A stretch of DNA of 64,000 nt from Symsagittifera roscoffensis (GCF_963678635.1 NC_087063.1:32564599-32628598), one strand, 5' to 3'. Positions 37,045 to 48,800 are shown, counted from the first letter of the stretch. Notes: generated from the sequence alone by a model not told the origin. Numbers and translations: made by a program.

Positions 37045-40000
37045 TCAGGCGATGCTCAAGTAGTATTTCTTGTGAAGATGCACCATTATCTCAGTTTCTG
37101 CGAAAACCACGTGTAGGATAGCGTACAATTCCTTTGGGCTCAATTTCCACCTGTTTGGGTCATACACCGGCATTGAGACCTCCGTTATCCCTCTTTCTAT
37201 CATGAAGTCTCGTAGTCTCGTTAGTGCCAATATCACGTGTTCAGGATCGATCGTGTTTCTGTCGTTGACTCTCGTCACTAGGAAGCACAGATATTTGCCC
37301 GGGACTTGTGCTACTGATGGTGGAAGCGCGGCCATTCCTCCCAGTCCCGGTCTCTGTCTAAACAGAAACTCCACGTTCTGGTATTCTCTCTTGAAGTCTG
37401 CTTCCAGTCTTGATTTGAAACTCATGTCCGCCGTGATACAGATTGCGCTAGTCCTGTCTGACAGAATGAAGTCACTATCCGTTATCAGGATATTCTCTGA
37501 GTATTCGTTTGGTATTTCAAACTTCGTTTTGAAATTCCGTCCTATGGTAGGCTCGGCCTCCTCCCCTTCCAGCTCCAGTCCGCACTTTTCTCTCACTTCT
37601 CTGAGTTTCTTTATCATCAAATCTATCAAGTCATCTTTGTCGAAGCCCATTCGTTCCCAAGTTTTGATTGGTATGACGCTCAAGACTGCTCCCGTATCGA
37701 GTAACCCACGTAACTGAGTCTTTTTGCAACTTATGTCTAACACATGTCCTGTCACATCTGCCTCTGTCCCGATGTGCATCGCATCTTCTTCAAGCATGGC
37801 GCAGTTTCCGATCGATCTCACTTTCAACTCTTCTCTCCCCACGTAGATTTGCCCAATTAAGTCTTCATCACATGTTATCATTGTTTTGGTATAGATGTTG
37901 ATTCCATCTATATTTAGCATCACTTCATGTGGACCATAAGCTTCTGTGTACCTGTTATCAACACGTACCGACTTGCTACCCCCTCTCGTGAGTAGTGCTC
38001 TCAACGCTCTAGAAGTAGTTTGTGGACTTATACAACTCAAGTAATCTGCGTACACATCAATGTGCATTATTGTCTGGTCACTTGGTTCGCTTAAGTTTCT
38101 CGTTACTTCGTGGCCGCCCACAGTGATTATTGACATTATTCTTGCCCCAATCTTTGTTATGCCAAATGGCTTTCCTGTAACCATTTTTACCGTGTTGCAA
38201 TTTCCATTTTTTGTCGACCCCTCAGCAGCTTCTGGTATTGTCTGTGAGCAACTTAATGCTTCGTTCATCTTCTGTCTTTGGATTTCTTGCTTCAGTCGTT
38301 GTTCTATTTCTTTCGCTGCTAGGTCTTGTTTCACTTTGTTGATGGCCTCCGCTGCCGCCTTCTCATAATCTATTTCTTGTGTGTTCTTCGCCGTGGCCTC
38401 TACTGCACTATTACCTTGTGTTACAGCTTTCACTGTTTTCGTCGGTAGCTCCGCATTCGGTCTTTCTAGGTCTTTCGTCTCAAATTCACCTTGTCTGTTT
38501 CTTTGGTTTTGCTCTGCTGCTAGCGCCAACTTGTGTTTTGGATGACTCTGGTTCTTGACCGCTTCCCAAAACAACGGACAGTCCATCCTTAAGTGCCCCT
38601 CTTGGTTGCAGAAGAAGCATCTTGCACCTATTTTGATGATCAAGCCACTATAGAACTCGTGTTCTTCCATCTGGCTCATATCTTCTTCGTCGGGTGCATA
38701 TCCCAAACTCTTCATGCCCTGTTTGTATGTCGTGCAATCCGCCATATGATGATCCGCCGACCCGCAGTTAGCTCATGACCTGCGTTTGTCCATGTCATCT
38801 CTGGGCTTGTACCATGACGACCTCTGTGGCTGACTTCCCCCCTGTGTGTTCCCGTTGTCTGAGTACGAGTATTTCTTGGGTTTCATCAACATGTACTCTC
38901 TTGACTTCTGCCTCATCTCTTCTGGAGTTGGTGCACTGTCTTTCGACAATGTGTAGTACGTTGCTAACATCGTTCTCAAGTCATCACTCTTCACCCCATC
39001 AATGAACTTTGAGGCGATACTGAAGTTCCTTCGATTGGTAGATTCTTCCGGGTCACTCCTTCTTCTCAAGCTCTCAAGGTCATCTAGGAACCTGTCAATC
39101 GATTCATCGTCCCTTTGTCTCCTCTTCGCAAATCGCATCATCGCTTGATGACCCTTCACGCCTGAGCCGAATCTATTTAACAATATTTCAAAGATTTTGT
39201 CCGCTGTGTCGCGTTCTTCTTCTTTCTTCGCAACCACGCATTTCAATGCCGTGCCTTCCAGATTGCTCAGTATCGCTGTGCATGCTTGCCTCTCATCGTT
39301 CAAGTTGTCTTGTTCTAAGTGCAACCTCATGACTTCTACCCAAGTGTCAATGCACCCATCTGAATCATCTTTGAACTCCTTCGGTTTCTTGAAGGTTTTC
39401 CTGGATTTGTTGCCTCCTCTGTCACTCGAGTCGGTGTTCCTCGTGGCGAAGGCTTCTAGCGTCCTGTTCATCATTTCCCAGGTGCTTGCCCAAGTCATGG
39501 TATCCGGTCCCACGTTGTTGTGAGTCGTGGAGTCCCCTGGACCACTAGTTGTGTTCACTGTTCCGCTCTTTATAATGGCCCTGGCCCCCACCGGTGCCGT
39601 AATAGCGGCCTCCCTGGTTGCTGGTAACGGTGTTGACTGTCGTTTGTTCCTTTGATGCTCCACAAAGTCCACTCTATTACCTTGTGTCCTCTCTGCAGCT
39701 GGCCTGTCTTGTTGTGTTGAATTCCTAAGAATAGCGTCTAGCTTTGTCTGTATTGCACTTGAGCTCTCAGCCTGTTCGCTACTCATCGTATCCATTCTCG
39801 TTTCCAAACTCCCTAACTGGCAATTCACTGCGTCATATCGCTGCTTCATTTCCTGCATGTCCTTTCTGATGTTCTTCTCTCGCTCTTCATCAGTGGTTTC
39901 CACTTTGTCAGACATCTTCTGAAGCTTTTCCTCCGTCGCTCTCGCTAGATGGAAATAGTTGTCCAAGTACTCATGTTTGTTGTGTCTCATTTCTTTCTTT

Positions 40001-40575
40001 ATCACATTTCTATCCTCTTCGCTGTGCTTCAGTTTCTCATCTATCTGATCTAGTTTCGCCATCAAGTCACTTAACTCAAGAGTTGTCGTTCCATGGTCCG
40101 TTGTTGTCCTGTAGTTGATCGTTGGTCCCGATTTTCTCTGACCCTCGTTCTGATCGGTCTCTGTCGTTCTCGTGGATACTGTTCCGAATGTTTTGCTTTT
40201 CTCAACCTCCGTCTCCTCCACTGCTGCGTCCTTTGATCTCATTCCGACCATCATTGCTAATCTTTCAGTAAAAGACGTTCTCTTTTGAGACTCATCCTTC
40301 ACTGTTTCTTGCGTGTTGCCTGTTGTGTCTTCCGCGTTGTCTATCGGTGAGAACTATATGGGATTCGGGTTGTGTTCTTCCGCATTAGGCATTGGATTTG
40401 ACTCTGTCGTCTTCTTTCCTGCTTCATCCACACTTTGATCAGGTGTCTCTAGATCAATCTCGATGGTGGGTTCTACTCGTTCCTCTTCTATGCCCTCTTT
40501 TGCTTTGTTCTCCGTGGTACTCCTCGTGCTGACCATACTAACTGAAAAGTTCTTCTTTGTTATCTTCGGACCCAT
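37045..40575 (-). pseudogene. gag: Element 3 ORF1: Gag, partial protease and macrodomain, no RT/RNase H/integrase
   Basis: A single reading frame of 1,176 codons from ATG 40,575 to TGA 37,045, broken only by an in-frame TAG (40,354-40,356) and an in-frame TGA (38,773-38,775). The TGA replaces the first Cys of the first zinc knuckle. Order: Ser/Thr-Glu N-terminus, coiled coil, capsid-like WVEVMRLHLEQDN region, zinc knuckles (second intact: CFFCNQEGHLRMDC), protease start LLDTGAVLSVIPIKT. At about 37,612-37,625 it jumps to the pre-macrodomain helix LMIKKLREVREK and then DSDFI, GLGGMAALPP, GKYLCFLVTR, KKYYLSIA. About 1,800 residues of Pol are missing, including the second half of the protease. 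Confidence 0.8.
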
Positions 40576-41550
40576 TGATGGATGTTGTTTTACGTAGCGA
40601 CGAGTTATACTTGGTCTTCGCTTCGGTAGATCTCTTCTCAGCTACCGGTACTCTGCTCCGCCTCATTATTTACAATTGTTACTATTTACAGTATTTTTAC
40701 CTACAAAATTCTACTCTAAAGTTAAAACCTCTTTAAATAATAAAAAAAAATTTCTAAAAAGAAATCGACGATTTGCTGAAAACAACTTTTCTTAAGCTCT
40801 TGAAGATTTTATGTGTTAGGATAGGATAGGGAATATGATCTTACAATTGGTTACTTCAACCTGACTTAGTACTCTTTTTGTGCCCCCTTCCTATTATTCA
40901 GTGTTTTCCCAGTGCTTCTTGTTAGTATCCCCAGACTAGTGTCCCAAGACCAATGTCCCAAGACCAATGTCCCAAGACTAACGTCCCAAGACCAATGGCC
41001 CAAGAGCAACGTCCCAAGACTATTGTCCCAAGACTAATGTCCCAAGACCAATGGCCCAAGACCAATGTCCCAAGACCACTGTCCCAAGACTAATGTCCCA
41101 AGACCACTGTCCCAAGACCAATGTCCCAAGACCAATGTCCCAAGACCACTGTCCCAAGACCAATGTCCCAAGACCAATGTCCCAAGACCAATGTCCCAAG
41201 ACTAACGTCCCAAGACCAATGTCCCAAGACCAATGGCCCAAGACCAATGTCCCAAGACCACTGTCCCAAGACTGTTTCGTACCAAGACTGCTCTGGTCCA
41301 AGACTGTCCCAAGGCTGCACTGTCCCAAGACTGTCCCAAGACTGCTCTGTCCCGTGACTGTCCCAAGACCGTGTTGCTCCAAGACTGTCCCCAGACTGCA
41401 ATGTCCCAAGACTTCTTCGGTACTGTCCCAAGAGTCTCTTCTTCTTCGTTGTAGGGACTATTGAACCACTGTACTTTTTACCACCACTTGAGCTCTTGTA
41501 AAAATTTTCCCAAAATCCCTATCTTACTGGTCAAAACCCAAATACTGATC
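40576..41550 (-). other. Leader of element 3
   Basis: About 975 bp upstream of ORF1 on the minus strand. Half of it is a 14-bp minisatellite; the rest is AT-rich. ORFs of 70-137 codons here are products of the repeat, which has no stop in several frames, and are not genes. No LTR pair or TATA box could be identified. Confidence 0.55.
40941..41437. repeat. 14-bp minisatellite (GTCCCAAGACCAAT)n
   Basis: About 24 near-perfect tandem units from 40,941 to ~41,270, with single-base variants (TAAT, TAAC, CACT, GGCC for the last bases). Then a degenerate section to ~41,437 with inserted TGCTCT/TGCACT spacers, still carrying the CCCAAGAC core. On the element 3 sense strand the unit is ATTGGTCTTGGGAC. 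Confidence 0.92.
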
Positions 41551-41870
41551 TGTGACATTCGACCAGAATGGCCAAAATGCAATTTATGCAGGATTCGAAT
41601 TTTGAGCAGTAAGCCTTCCGAGTTGATGATTTCGAAGGATTAGCGACGTTATTGGAACGTTTAGCCAAACGGTGAGGGCTAGAATATTCTAGTATTTTAA
41701 ATTTTCAAAAATTCGAATGATGACGTCACGTTTCTGAGAAATGCTGAAACGGCCATTTTAACAAAAAAAGCGAGTAAAAAACAGAACAACTTTATCTGCG
41801 ATTGCGAACAGTACGAAAATCGAGATTGGAAAACGACAACGAACTACAGAATAGCAGAGAACGCTCCGAG

Positions 41871-41902
41871 TTGCAACTATTGTGCTGCTACAATAGTTGC
41901 AA
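41871..41902 (+). other. Perfect 13-bp leader hairpin, copy 2
   Basis: TTGCAACTATTGT and its reverse complement enclose loop GCTGCT; copy 1 has loop GTCGCT at 1,358-1,363. The stem is unchanged between copies. Confidence 0.7.
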
Positions 41903-41993
41903 GGCCGTTGCCAACAACGGTGAAGGGTGAGAACCAGCCTTCCGGATTAGCAAGAAATCAAGAGTAAGGAGCTTGATTCGGCGGATTCAAGAA

Positions 41994-44628
41994 TCCGGAA
42001 GGGTCTCGGGACGGAAACTTTTATTAACTCACATAAACTTTTAGCATCCTGTCATGTCCTGACTTGAGTTTAACTGATATTTTGATTAGTTTTGACAAGG
42101 ATGAGGTGCTAGGAGTTGGGGGAAAGGGTTGATCCATCTTCGATGGAGATGATGATTTTTATCTACTGAACAAAAACAATAGTAATATGATAAGTAGTAG
42201 CCCTGTTTTTAGGAGTGACCTCGTGGTCTGGGGATACAGAGACCCAGCCATGAGCACACTAATTTCGCATGTAATTCAGTTAATTTGAGCGTTCTGGTCG
42301 AAGCCGGAGAACAGTAACGTTTTTGTCAGCCTGATGTAAGAAAGACCACCGAAAAGTACTGGCTTGGTAGAGACGGTGAAAAACATGCAAAGCTCTGTTT
42401 AGACGCTAGCCAGTCGTCTTAAGACTTAGTTTTGTTATCCGTCGATATGTATCTTCCGGGCGAATGTTACATGTATGTTTTTATGGCGCTCCTGGGTGTT
42501 ATTTTTTCATAACATCATGACCGGCGGAACCGTTAACGAGCACTCCGCGCCGAGCGGATGCTCACATTAACGCCCTTAATAGGCCTAAACTGCCGGGGCG
42601 GAAGGGTAGTTCGGAACGCGGAAGCCTTCCGGATTACCGTGAATAGTTTTTTAACCTAGTTAAGACCGAAAATTCACGAACCAGGAAGGGTGGGGGGAAT
42701 CATGAACCCCTCATCCCCTGAGTGGTTTGTGACCAAAAACACTTAAAGATATAAGCAAAACCAAACAAAAAGTAGTATAGTACCCAAGAAAAACAAAAAA
42801 CATAAAAAAATAACCGAAAAAACCAAAAACAGTAAAAAAGTAAAAAATCAGTAGAAATCATCCCCCCAGACAAGATGTGATTCAACCCCCCCGTTTGTTG
42901 TTGATAGATATATTGTTATTACAGGCATTTATATCAGTCAGGATCGTTACGATCAGTTTTGTAGCCCGTTTGTGAGGCTTGTACTGTAGGGTTATTTGAG
43001 CATTTAAGCAAGTTAATGATAAATTGCGCTCAAACCGGAAGGGTCAGCTGATTTGCGCTCAATTCGGAAGGGTCTTGGGTGAAGACCGATCCGGCAAGCA
43101 GTACAAGGAGCAACAAGAAGGGGCTCAACGACAACAACAATCGACTGTTGGGTATCGTTAACAAGTTTTGTATCCCTTTTGGTACAAAAAGTAAGATAGT
43201 AATCTGTGGGGGGCTCGACAGTGCTGCACTGTAGTGACCCTTCACCGAACTGCGAATATCCGAGTTAAGCACCTTAATTCGGATAATAAACAAACCCGGA
43301 GGGGTATAGTATTACTAATATTATTACTTATATAGCCTATATTAATAGTCTTATATCGTTTTTCAGTGAAAAACAACGAAAACAGACCGGTTTTTAGGGT
43401 CAAAATAGCGATATTTTGATCGACCCACACAAGTCGCGATTTTTGAGATATCGATATTTTTTGAAACGGAAAAAAGCGCTAAGTTAGTGTGTTACATCGT
43501 AACTGCACTACTGTAATAAGTAGAACCGGTTAACTTTAGTTCGGAAGTGGTTGGAACTAGTTTGGTACCAAAAACCAAATTTTCCCAATTTTTGATAGTA
43601 AGAAACACTATAAAATCAGAAAATTTTTTGAAATCTTTGAGTTAGGACAGTAAAAATAGTTGTTCGGACAACGTCCACTAGTGAATCTACGAGTTTTAAA
43701 ACCCGCTACCCGAAAGCCTTCCGGGTTGCAGAGAAATCGAATATAACGTGTTTGATTTGGTGGATTCATCAATCCGGAGGGGTCCAGGTAGCATAGTTTT
43801 TCGCAAATTTTTTCTACAAAAGCGTTTTAGATCGGGTCTTTTGCATTGAACTAGAAGAGTATAGGCCTTGTGAGCTCAGATCAATAATTTTTAGGTCGAA
43901 AGGACCAGATTTGCGGAAAAAGTTAGGCGGAACCTATAAGAGAGAAAATTTTTGAATTTGGAAAAAAGACGTTTTGGTTAATAACTTTGGAACTACAGAG
44001 CATATCGAGTCAATCTTGGTACCATTAGATCAGAAATTAGCTGAACTTACTAGTAGGAAAGAGAATTACTCGAAAAAGCGAGCGAGAAAATTTTTTGAGA
44101 TTGTTTTTAGCAAATTACACAAATCCGGAGGGGTACACCCTTCAAGTTTTATAAATTTTTCTGAAAAACCCTTATACCCCTACCAAAAGTTGATAGCGAT
44201 TGAACTAAGTAACTTAGGACAGTTCTAGGCAAAAAGGGAGGGCTGAAGGCACAAGACAACCATAATAGAGTCGAAATTAGGCAAGTGATAAGACCCTTCA
44301 CCGTTAGTGTGAATTGTCAAATAAGTGCCTTAACTTCAATCCGGAGGGGTCTAGGAAAGGACCCTATACCCTTCCCAGTTAATTCAAACAGCATAAAAGC
44401 AACGCAGAACGTATCCGGAGGGGTATAAGTTGAAATTAAGAAAACTACGGAAAGCTACTTTGACAGAGCTAAGGGCACCGAATCCGGAGGGGTCTACTTT
44501 CCACAAAACCGGAGGGGTCCAAATCCGGAGGGGTCTACTATTAACTAAATCGGAGGGGTCCAAATCCGGAGGGGTCCATATTCTGACAGTCCGGAAGGGT
44601 CCTATTTGTGCCAATCCGGAGGGGTATT
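41994..44628 (+). repeat. Dispersed AATCCGGAGGGGTC motif array, copy 2 leader
   Basis: Variants occur near 41,994, 43,033, 43,061, 43,299, 43,771, 44,121, 44,338, 44,410, 44,480, 44,504, 44,523, 44,549, 44,566, 44,589 and 44,615. The densest part (44,400-44,628) lies at the same place relative to gag as in copy 1, but individual spacings and intervening words differ. The motif is conserved better than its surroundings. Confidence 0.8.
42538..42563 (+). other. GC-rich leader hairpin, copy 2
   Basis: Identical to 2,002-2,027 of copy 1: GAGCA-C-TCCGC, loop GCCGA, GCGGA-TGCTC. Confidence 0.65.
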
Positions 44629-45404
44629 ATTTTATTAAAGACTTAGGTAAACGAAAGAAAGACTAAAAAGCGAGAGGTATTAGGTTATTAATACACAGGC
44701 TAGGTATCAGTGACTGCACTGGTAACTTGCCTTTCAAAAAGAACCAGACTAATACAAAACAGGTCCGAACTCGAATATTCCCGACACTAAGTCTAAATTA
44801 AAAAGAGCGTGACTCATTGGTGTGGATTGAAACATAATACGTTTTTGGGAAAAGTGACTGCCCTGAGGATTTTAGTAGGTCTAGCTCGGGCAGTCCGAAG
44901 GCAGAGAGGTAACACAATACTCGGTGGGTGCAATAGACGCCCACTTGAGCAAATAACTGCCTTCAAAGTTTTGTCTGTTTGGTGCAGCACCAAGCAGGGA
45001 AAGCTTTTTCTTTAAAAGACAGGTTCGACTATTGTACTGCGACCGACTAAGAGTACAAGACACATACGTTTTTTTATATATACATTCATATTGTGTCAAT
45101 ATATATTTTTTGTTTTTTGACTTTAAATCAACCTAAACTGTGCTTGATTGGGTAGTGAGTACACTATCTTTTAAAATTGACTGATAACATCATATTGTGC
45201 TAGTTTCCAGATCTTTGGACCGATAATCGGTCATTGTGAATAAATTTTATACAAACTGTACTCTGACAACATACAGGGATTCGTGGTCACTATTTAGTAG
45301 AATCTGGTGAATCTTATTGTGTTGTGTCATTATTATTGTTAATAAAACTATAAGGTCTCTAGCAATTGAGTCAAGAGTAGGCATAGGAAAGTGACAAATA
45401 AAGA

Positions 45405-45821
45405 ATGAGTTTAGACAAGTCAAGGATACCAAAACGAGGTAATAGCTCTAGGAAATTCATACCTGAAAAGCAAAGAAAAATGATGACCGATCCTTTTGTG
45501 GATTGGATCAAGCGATCCCGGTCCGATAAAGAGGAGACGGTTTCAGGCAGAATGGTTGAAACGAGAAGTCAGAAGACCTCAGAAGAGCGAAGAGAACTGT
45601 TAGAAGTGGAGGTCAATACGGACCATACCATGAACGACAACCAGGGAGTAAATGGACTGGAAGGGAGAGGAAGAATGCTGGCGAGTGAATCTACTCCGGT
45701 AGAACAAGGCCATGATTTTGCCACTTCCACCGGGACGTTGGATCGAGAGGAGAGGTCGGAACTGTCCGACATCTCAACTGAAGTAACGGCAACTAGAAGA
45801 TCTCCGACAGACAACAAATGA
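45405..45821 (+). CDS. gag: Gag N-terminal region, separated from Gag-Pol by a one-base deletion
   Basis: The ATG at 45,405 is at the same point as in both copy 1 units. 138 residues: a basic N-terminus (SLDKSRIPKRGNSSRKFIPE), then an acidic Ser/Thr/Glu-rich stretch. In copy 1 the same frame runs on for ~130 more codons. Here ACACCATG has become ACAAATG, one base fewer, giving the overlap ATGA: TGA stops this ORF and ATG (45,818) opens the next. This may be an inactivating deletion, a -1 frameshift site, or stop-start reinitiation. Matrix-like role by position only. Confidence 0.7.
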   Translation: MSLDKSRIPKRGNSSRKFIPEKQRKMMTDPFVDWIKRSRSDKEETVSGRMVETRSQKTSEERRELLEVEVNTDHTMNDNQGVNGLEGRGRMLASESTPVEQGHDFATSTGTLDREERSELSDISTEVTATRRSPTDNK

Positions 45822-48800
45822 TAGCAAGCGGAACTGGAAAACAAACAACCTCATCATCGTTCTCAGAAAGAATGAAGAACACCTTCGGAAACATCTTTCC
45901 ATTCAGCATGGGAGGAGGAGCAGGAAACGATGGTGAGTCCCAGGAGGAAGAGGATGAAGAGGAGCAAGGGGACTTTGGATCTCAGGTCAGCCTCAACAGT
46001 TCGATCCAGGAGAACGAAGCATACGTCGGAAGAGAGACTGGAACCATGGACAAATTTGGTGTAGTGACAACGATAAGCAAAGAGGCAAACACACCAGGCC
46101 AGTCAAAAGACTTCGCGATTAGGACAAGTTCAGAGCCACAAACTGGAGAGAGTAGAACCAGAGGGCTAGGCAACGCGTTAGCGGATCCTGAAATAGATAA
46201 TGAAAAGACGTCAAGACAGAGAATCAAGGCCCGGATCTCGACAAGCACGAAGTTACCTGGGACTGACAGGGTTACACCGCCACTAGTGACGCCACTCGTG
46301 GATAACGGGGCAGCACTAGAGGAAGCCTTAAACAACATAGTGGGCAGTTTAGGAGAACAAAATGAACAGATGTCGATAAGGATGAGTGAACTAGAAAGAG
46401 CAGTTCACATTGAAAGAGAAAGTCTGCGGGAAGAAATAAACCGCAACAGACAAGAAGTTGGCAGAAGCGAAAAACGCTTGAAAGAAAGAACGGACGAACA
46501 TATGACGAGGAACTTGTCGCGAATGACAAGAGAGGCGGAACAGAGGGAGTTACGCTTAAGAGCCGACATGGAGAAGTTAAGAATTCAGCAAGAGCAGTCT
46601 CTTGGGTCTCTTGACACAAAGATAGACGCGATGATGGAGAGGCGAACGCAGGCTATCATGGATAGGTTGGACGGGCTACTAAGCAGCAAGAGTGGACCAA
46701 AAGAAGGAGAGCCGAACTCGGGAGGTCCCAGCAGGGAACCGAGGGTGAACTTCAATGAACATCAAAGGAGGAAGACATATGGATCCACTAGAGGCAGGGG
46801 CAGTTCATTAGGCTATGCCACAAGGGGTAATACAGCAGGGAGCCCGAACAGTAGAGCAAATTCAACGAGGAACAGACAGACCTCTGACGAACGACCAACG
46901 CAAGGCACACATGCGACTGGGAGAAGTGATTCCGGCAACAGGGGGCATGCAAGCCCGAAAAGGAGTCATGCAGGTCAAGCAGGAAACGCTCATGGTGATT
47001 CGGATTGCAGGGATGCACCGCACACAGAGCCTTCGACAAGGTGTGAGGACACTCAAGCGGGACACTCAAGGGAGGCTACGGCAATGGCCACAGCATTTGA
47101 ACCCCTGAACAGGTCTTTGGAGACATTCCTGACGAGGTTATCTAGAACCAATGAACGCAGTGAGAAGTCCAGAAGAGTCTTTAAGAAGCCAAGATGCTAC
47201 AAAGACGAATCTGATGGCTGTATTGATACCTGGATAGAGGTAATGAAGCTGCATTTCGAGGAAGAGGACTTGTCGGAGAGACAGGAATGCAGCGCGCTCA
47301 CCAGCAACTTAAAAGGGACAGCCCTGAACTGTGTCATGGCCAAGAAACAGTATCAACGTGACACTGCTGAGAAAATCTTCGAAATCTTGTTAAACCGTTT
47401 CGGATCAGGGGTGCAGGGGCACCAGGCGATGATGCGCTTCGAGAAACGGAGGCAACGAGAAGATGAAACAATAGACAAGTTTCTCGATGATTTGGAAATG
47501 CTGAGAAGACGCAGCCAACCGGATGAGTCAAACCGAAGGATGAACCTGGCCGTAGCCTCAAAATTCATCGATGGTGTGAAAAATGATGAACTTCGTACGA
47601 TGCTAGCAACGCATTACACACCACTATCAACTAATGCGCCAACACCGGAGGAGTTGAGGCTCAAATCAAAAGAGTATCTTTTGTTGAAACCTCCTTCGAG
47701 ATCTGGATATTACAAGAACAATTATGGCAATTTTAACAACGGACCAGCAAACCAAGGGAACAATTGGTACAAACCGAGGGATGATATGGACAAGAGACGT
47801 TCTTGTGCTAATTGCAGTTCAACAGACCATCATGTGTCAGCATGCCCAGCTTACAAACAAGGCATGAAAGCAATAGGCTTTAGCCTCGAGGACGAAGATG
47901 CGTCAGAGTTGGATCATGAGGATTTCATGAGAGGAGTAATTGCGAAATTCGGCCCGAGGTGTTTCTTTTGTAACTTGGAAGGTCATTTTAAATCAGATTG
48001 TCCGCAATTTTGGGATGCAGTGGCAGACATCAAGCATCCAAGACATGAAGAAGCTTTGTCAGGAGTGAAAGCCAGCAAGGCTCGACTTTTGAGTGAAGCG
48101 GAGGCACGCAGAAAGGATAAACCTCAAGAGCTGGTGGCAAAGAAGATGCAAGCGGTAACAGAAGAAGCACGTGAACCGGAACCAGCAACTGCGGCCGATG
48201 ACTTCAAAATCGATTATAGGGCAGCTGCGAGGGATGCTATAAATAGAGTACAGCAGGAACTAGTGACGAAAGAGATTGAGCAAAAGGTGAAACTCGAGCT
48301 GGAGAATGAAAAATTACAGGAGCAACTGAACGCCTTTGAAGCAACGGAAGTTGAAGAGGCAAAAGCACCAAGCAGCTTGAGCATGAAACTTAATGTTATC
48401 TCTGGTCAGAGGTTCGGTATGGCACCGCAAGGAAGTAAAATACAGTCGATAATCTCGGTGGCAGGGCATCAGGTAATCAGAAATCTGAGTGAACCATCTG
48501 AGTTCACTTTGATGCATTTGGACACATATGCAGACTATCTGAGGCAGATGGAGCCACGCACCGAGTCGAGGGCTGTGAGGGCACTACTAACCACGGGTGG
48601 CCCTCGCACGAAGAAACTTCATGGACGCTACCTAGAAGTCTATGGGCCGTATCAAGTGATGCTGAACGTGGATGGGATCAGCATCTACACCAGGACTTAT
48701 GTAACAACAGATGATGACCAAATAGGGCAGATCTATTTGGGAGAAGAGGAACTCAAGGTCCGCAGGATAGGCCATGACGCCATGATGGAACAAGACGCAG

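Larger units (their letters stand above)
26936..41550 (-). mobile_element. Element 3: diverged relative lacking RT, RNase H and integrase
   Basis: All coding runs on the minus strand: leader with minisatellite (41,550-40,576), ORF1 (40,575-37,045), spacer (37,044-36,485), ORF2 (36,5xx-28,263), and a 1.3-kb tail (28,262-26,936). Proteins align to copies 1 and 2 over their length at clearly lower identity, so this is a separate lineage. Terminal repeats of its own were not found by eye. Limits are set where copy 1 and copy 2 similarity stops and resumes. Confidence 0.7.
26904..41581. repeat. 31-bp direct repeats flanking element 3
   Basis: TGTGACATTCGACCAGAATGG-A-CAAAATGCA at 26,904-26,934 and the same with C for A at 41,551-41,581: 30 of 31 positions agree. 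Element 3 sits exactly between. It looks like a target-site duplication but is far longer than the 4-6 bp made by LTR-element integrases. Confidence 0.7.
41582..45404 (+). other. Long noncoding leader of copy 2
   Basis: About 3.8 kb, colinear with 1,058-4,908 at about 80% identity by eye. It keeps the two hairpins (41,871-41,902; 42,538-42,563), the A-rich tract (~42,730-42,860) and the motif array. Small ORFs (for example 43,974-44,228 and 44,430-44,666) have no counterpart in copy 1 and are not called as genes. Confidence 0.6.

Noticed and set aside
41020-41464. Overlapping ORFs of 70-137 codons on both strands, with 14-residue protein repeats (e.g. GLGTLVLGHWSWDI)
   Set aside because: They are translations of the 14-bp minisatellite, which contains no stop in several frames; there is no composition or start context suggesting a gene.
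26936-41550. LTRs or terminal inverted repeats of element 3
   Set aside because: I compared 26,936-28,262 with 40,576-41,550 by eye in both orientations and found no convincing match beyond a few bases.
43974-44666. Two short plus-strand ORFs in the copy 2 leader (84 and 78 codons)
   Set aside because: The first does not start with ATG; neither is preserved in the copy 1 leader, where the same region has stops; the second is a translation of the CCGGAGGGGT array.
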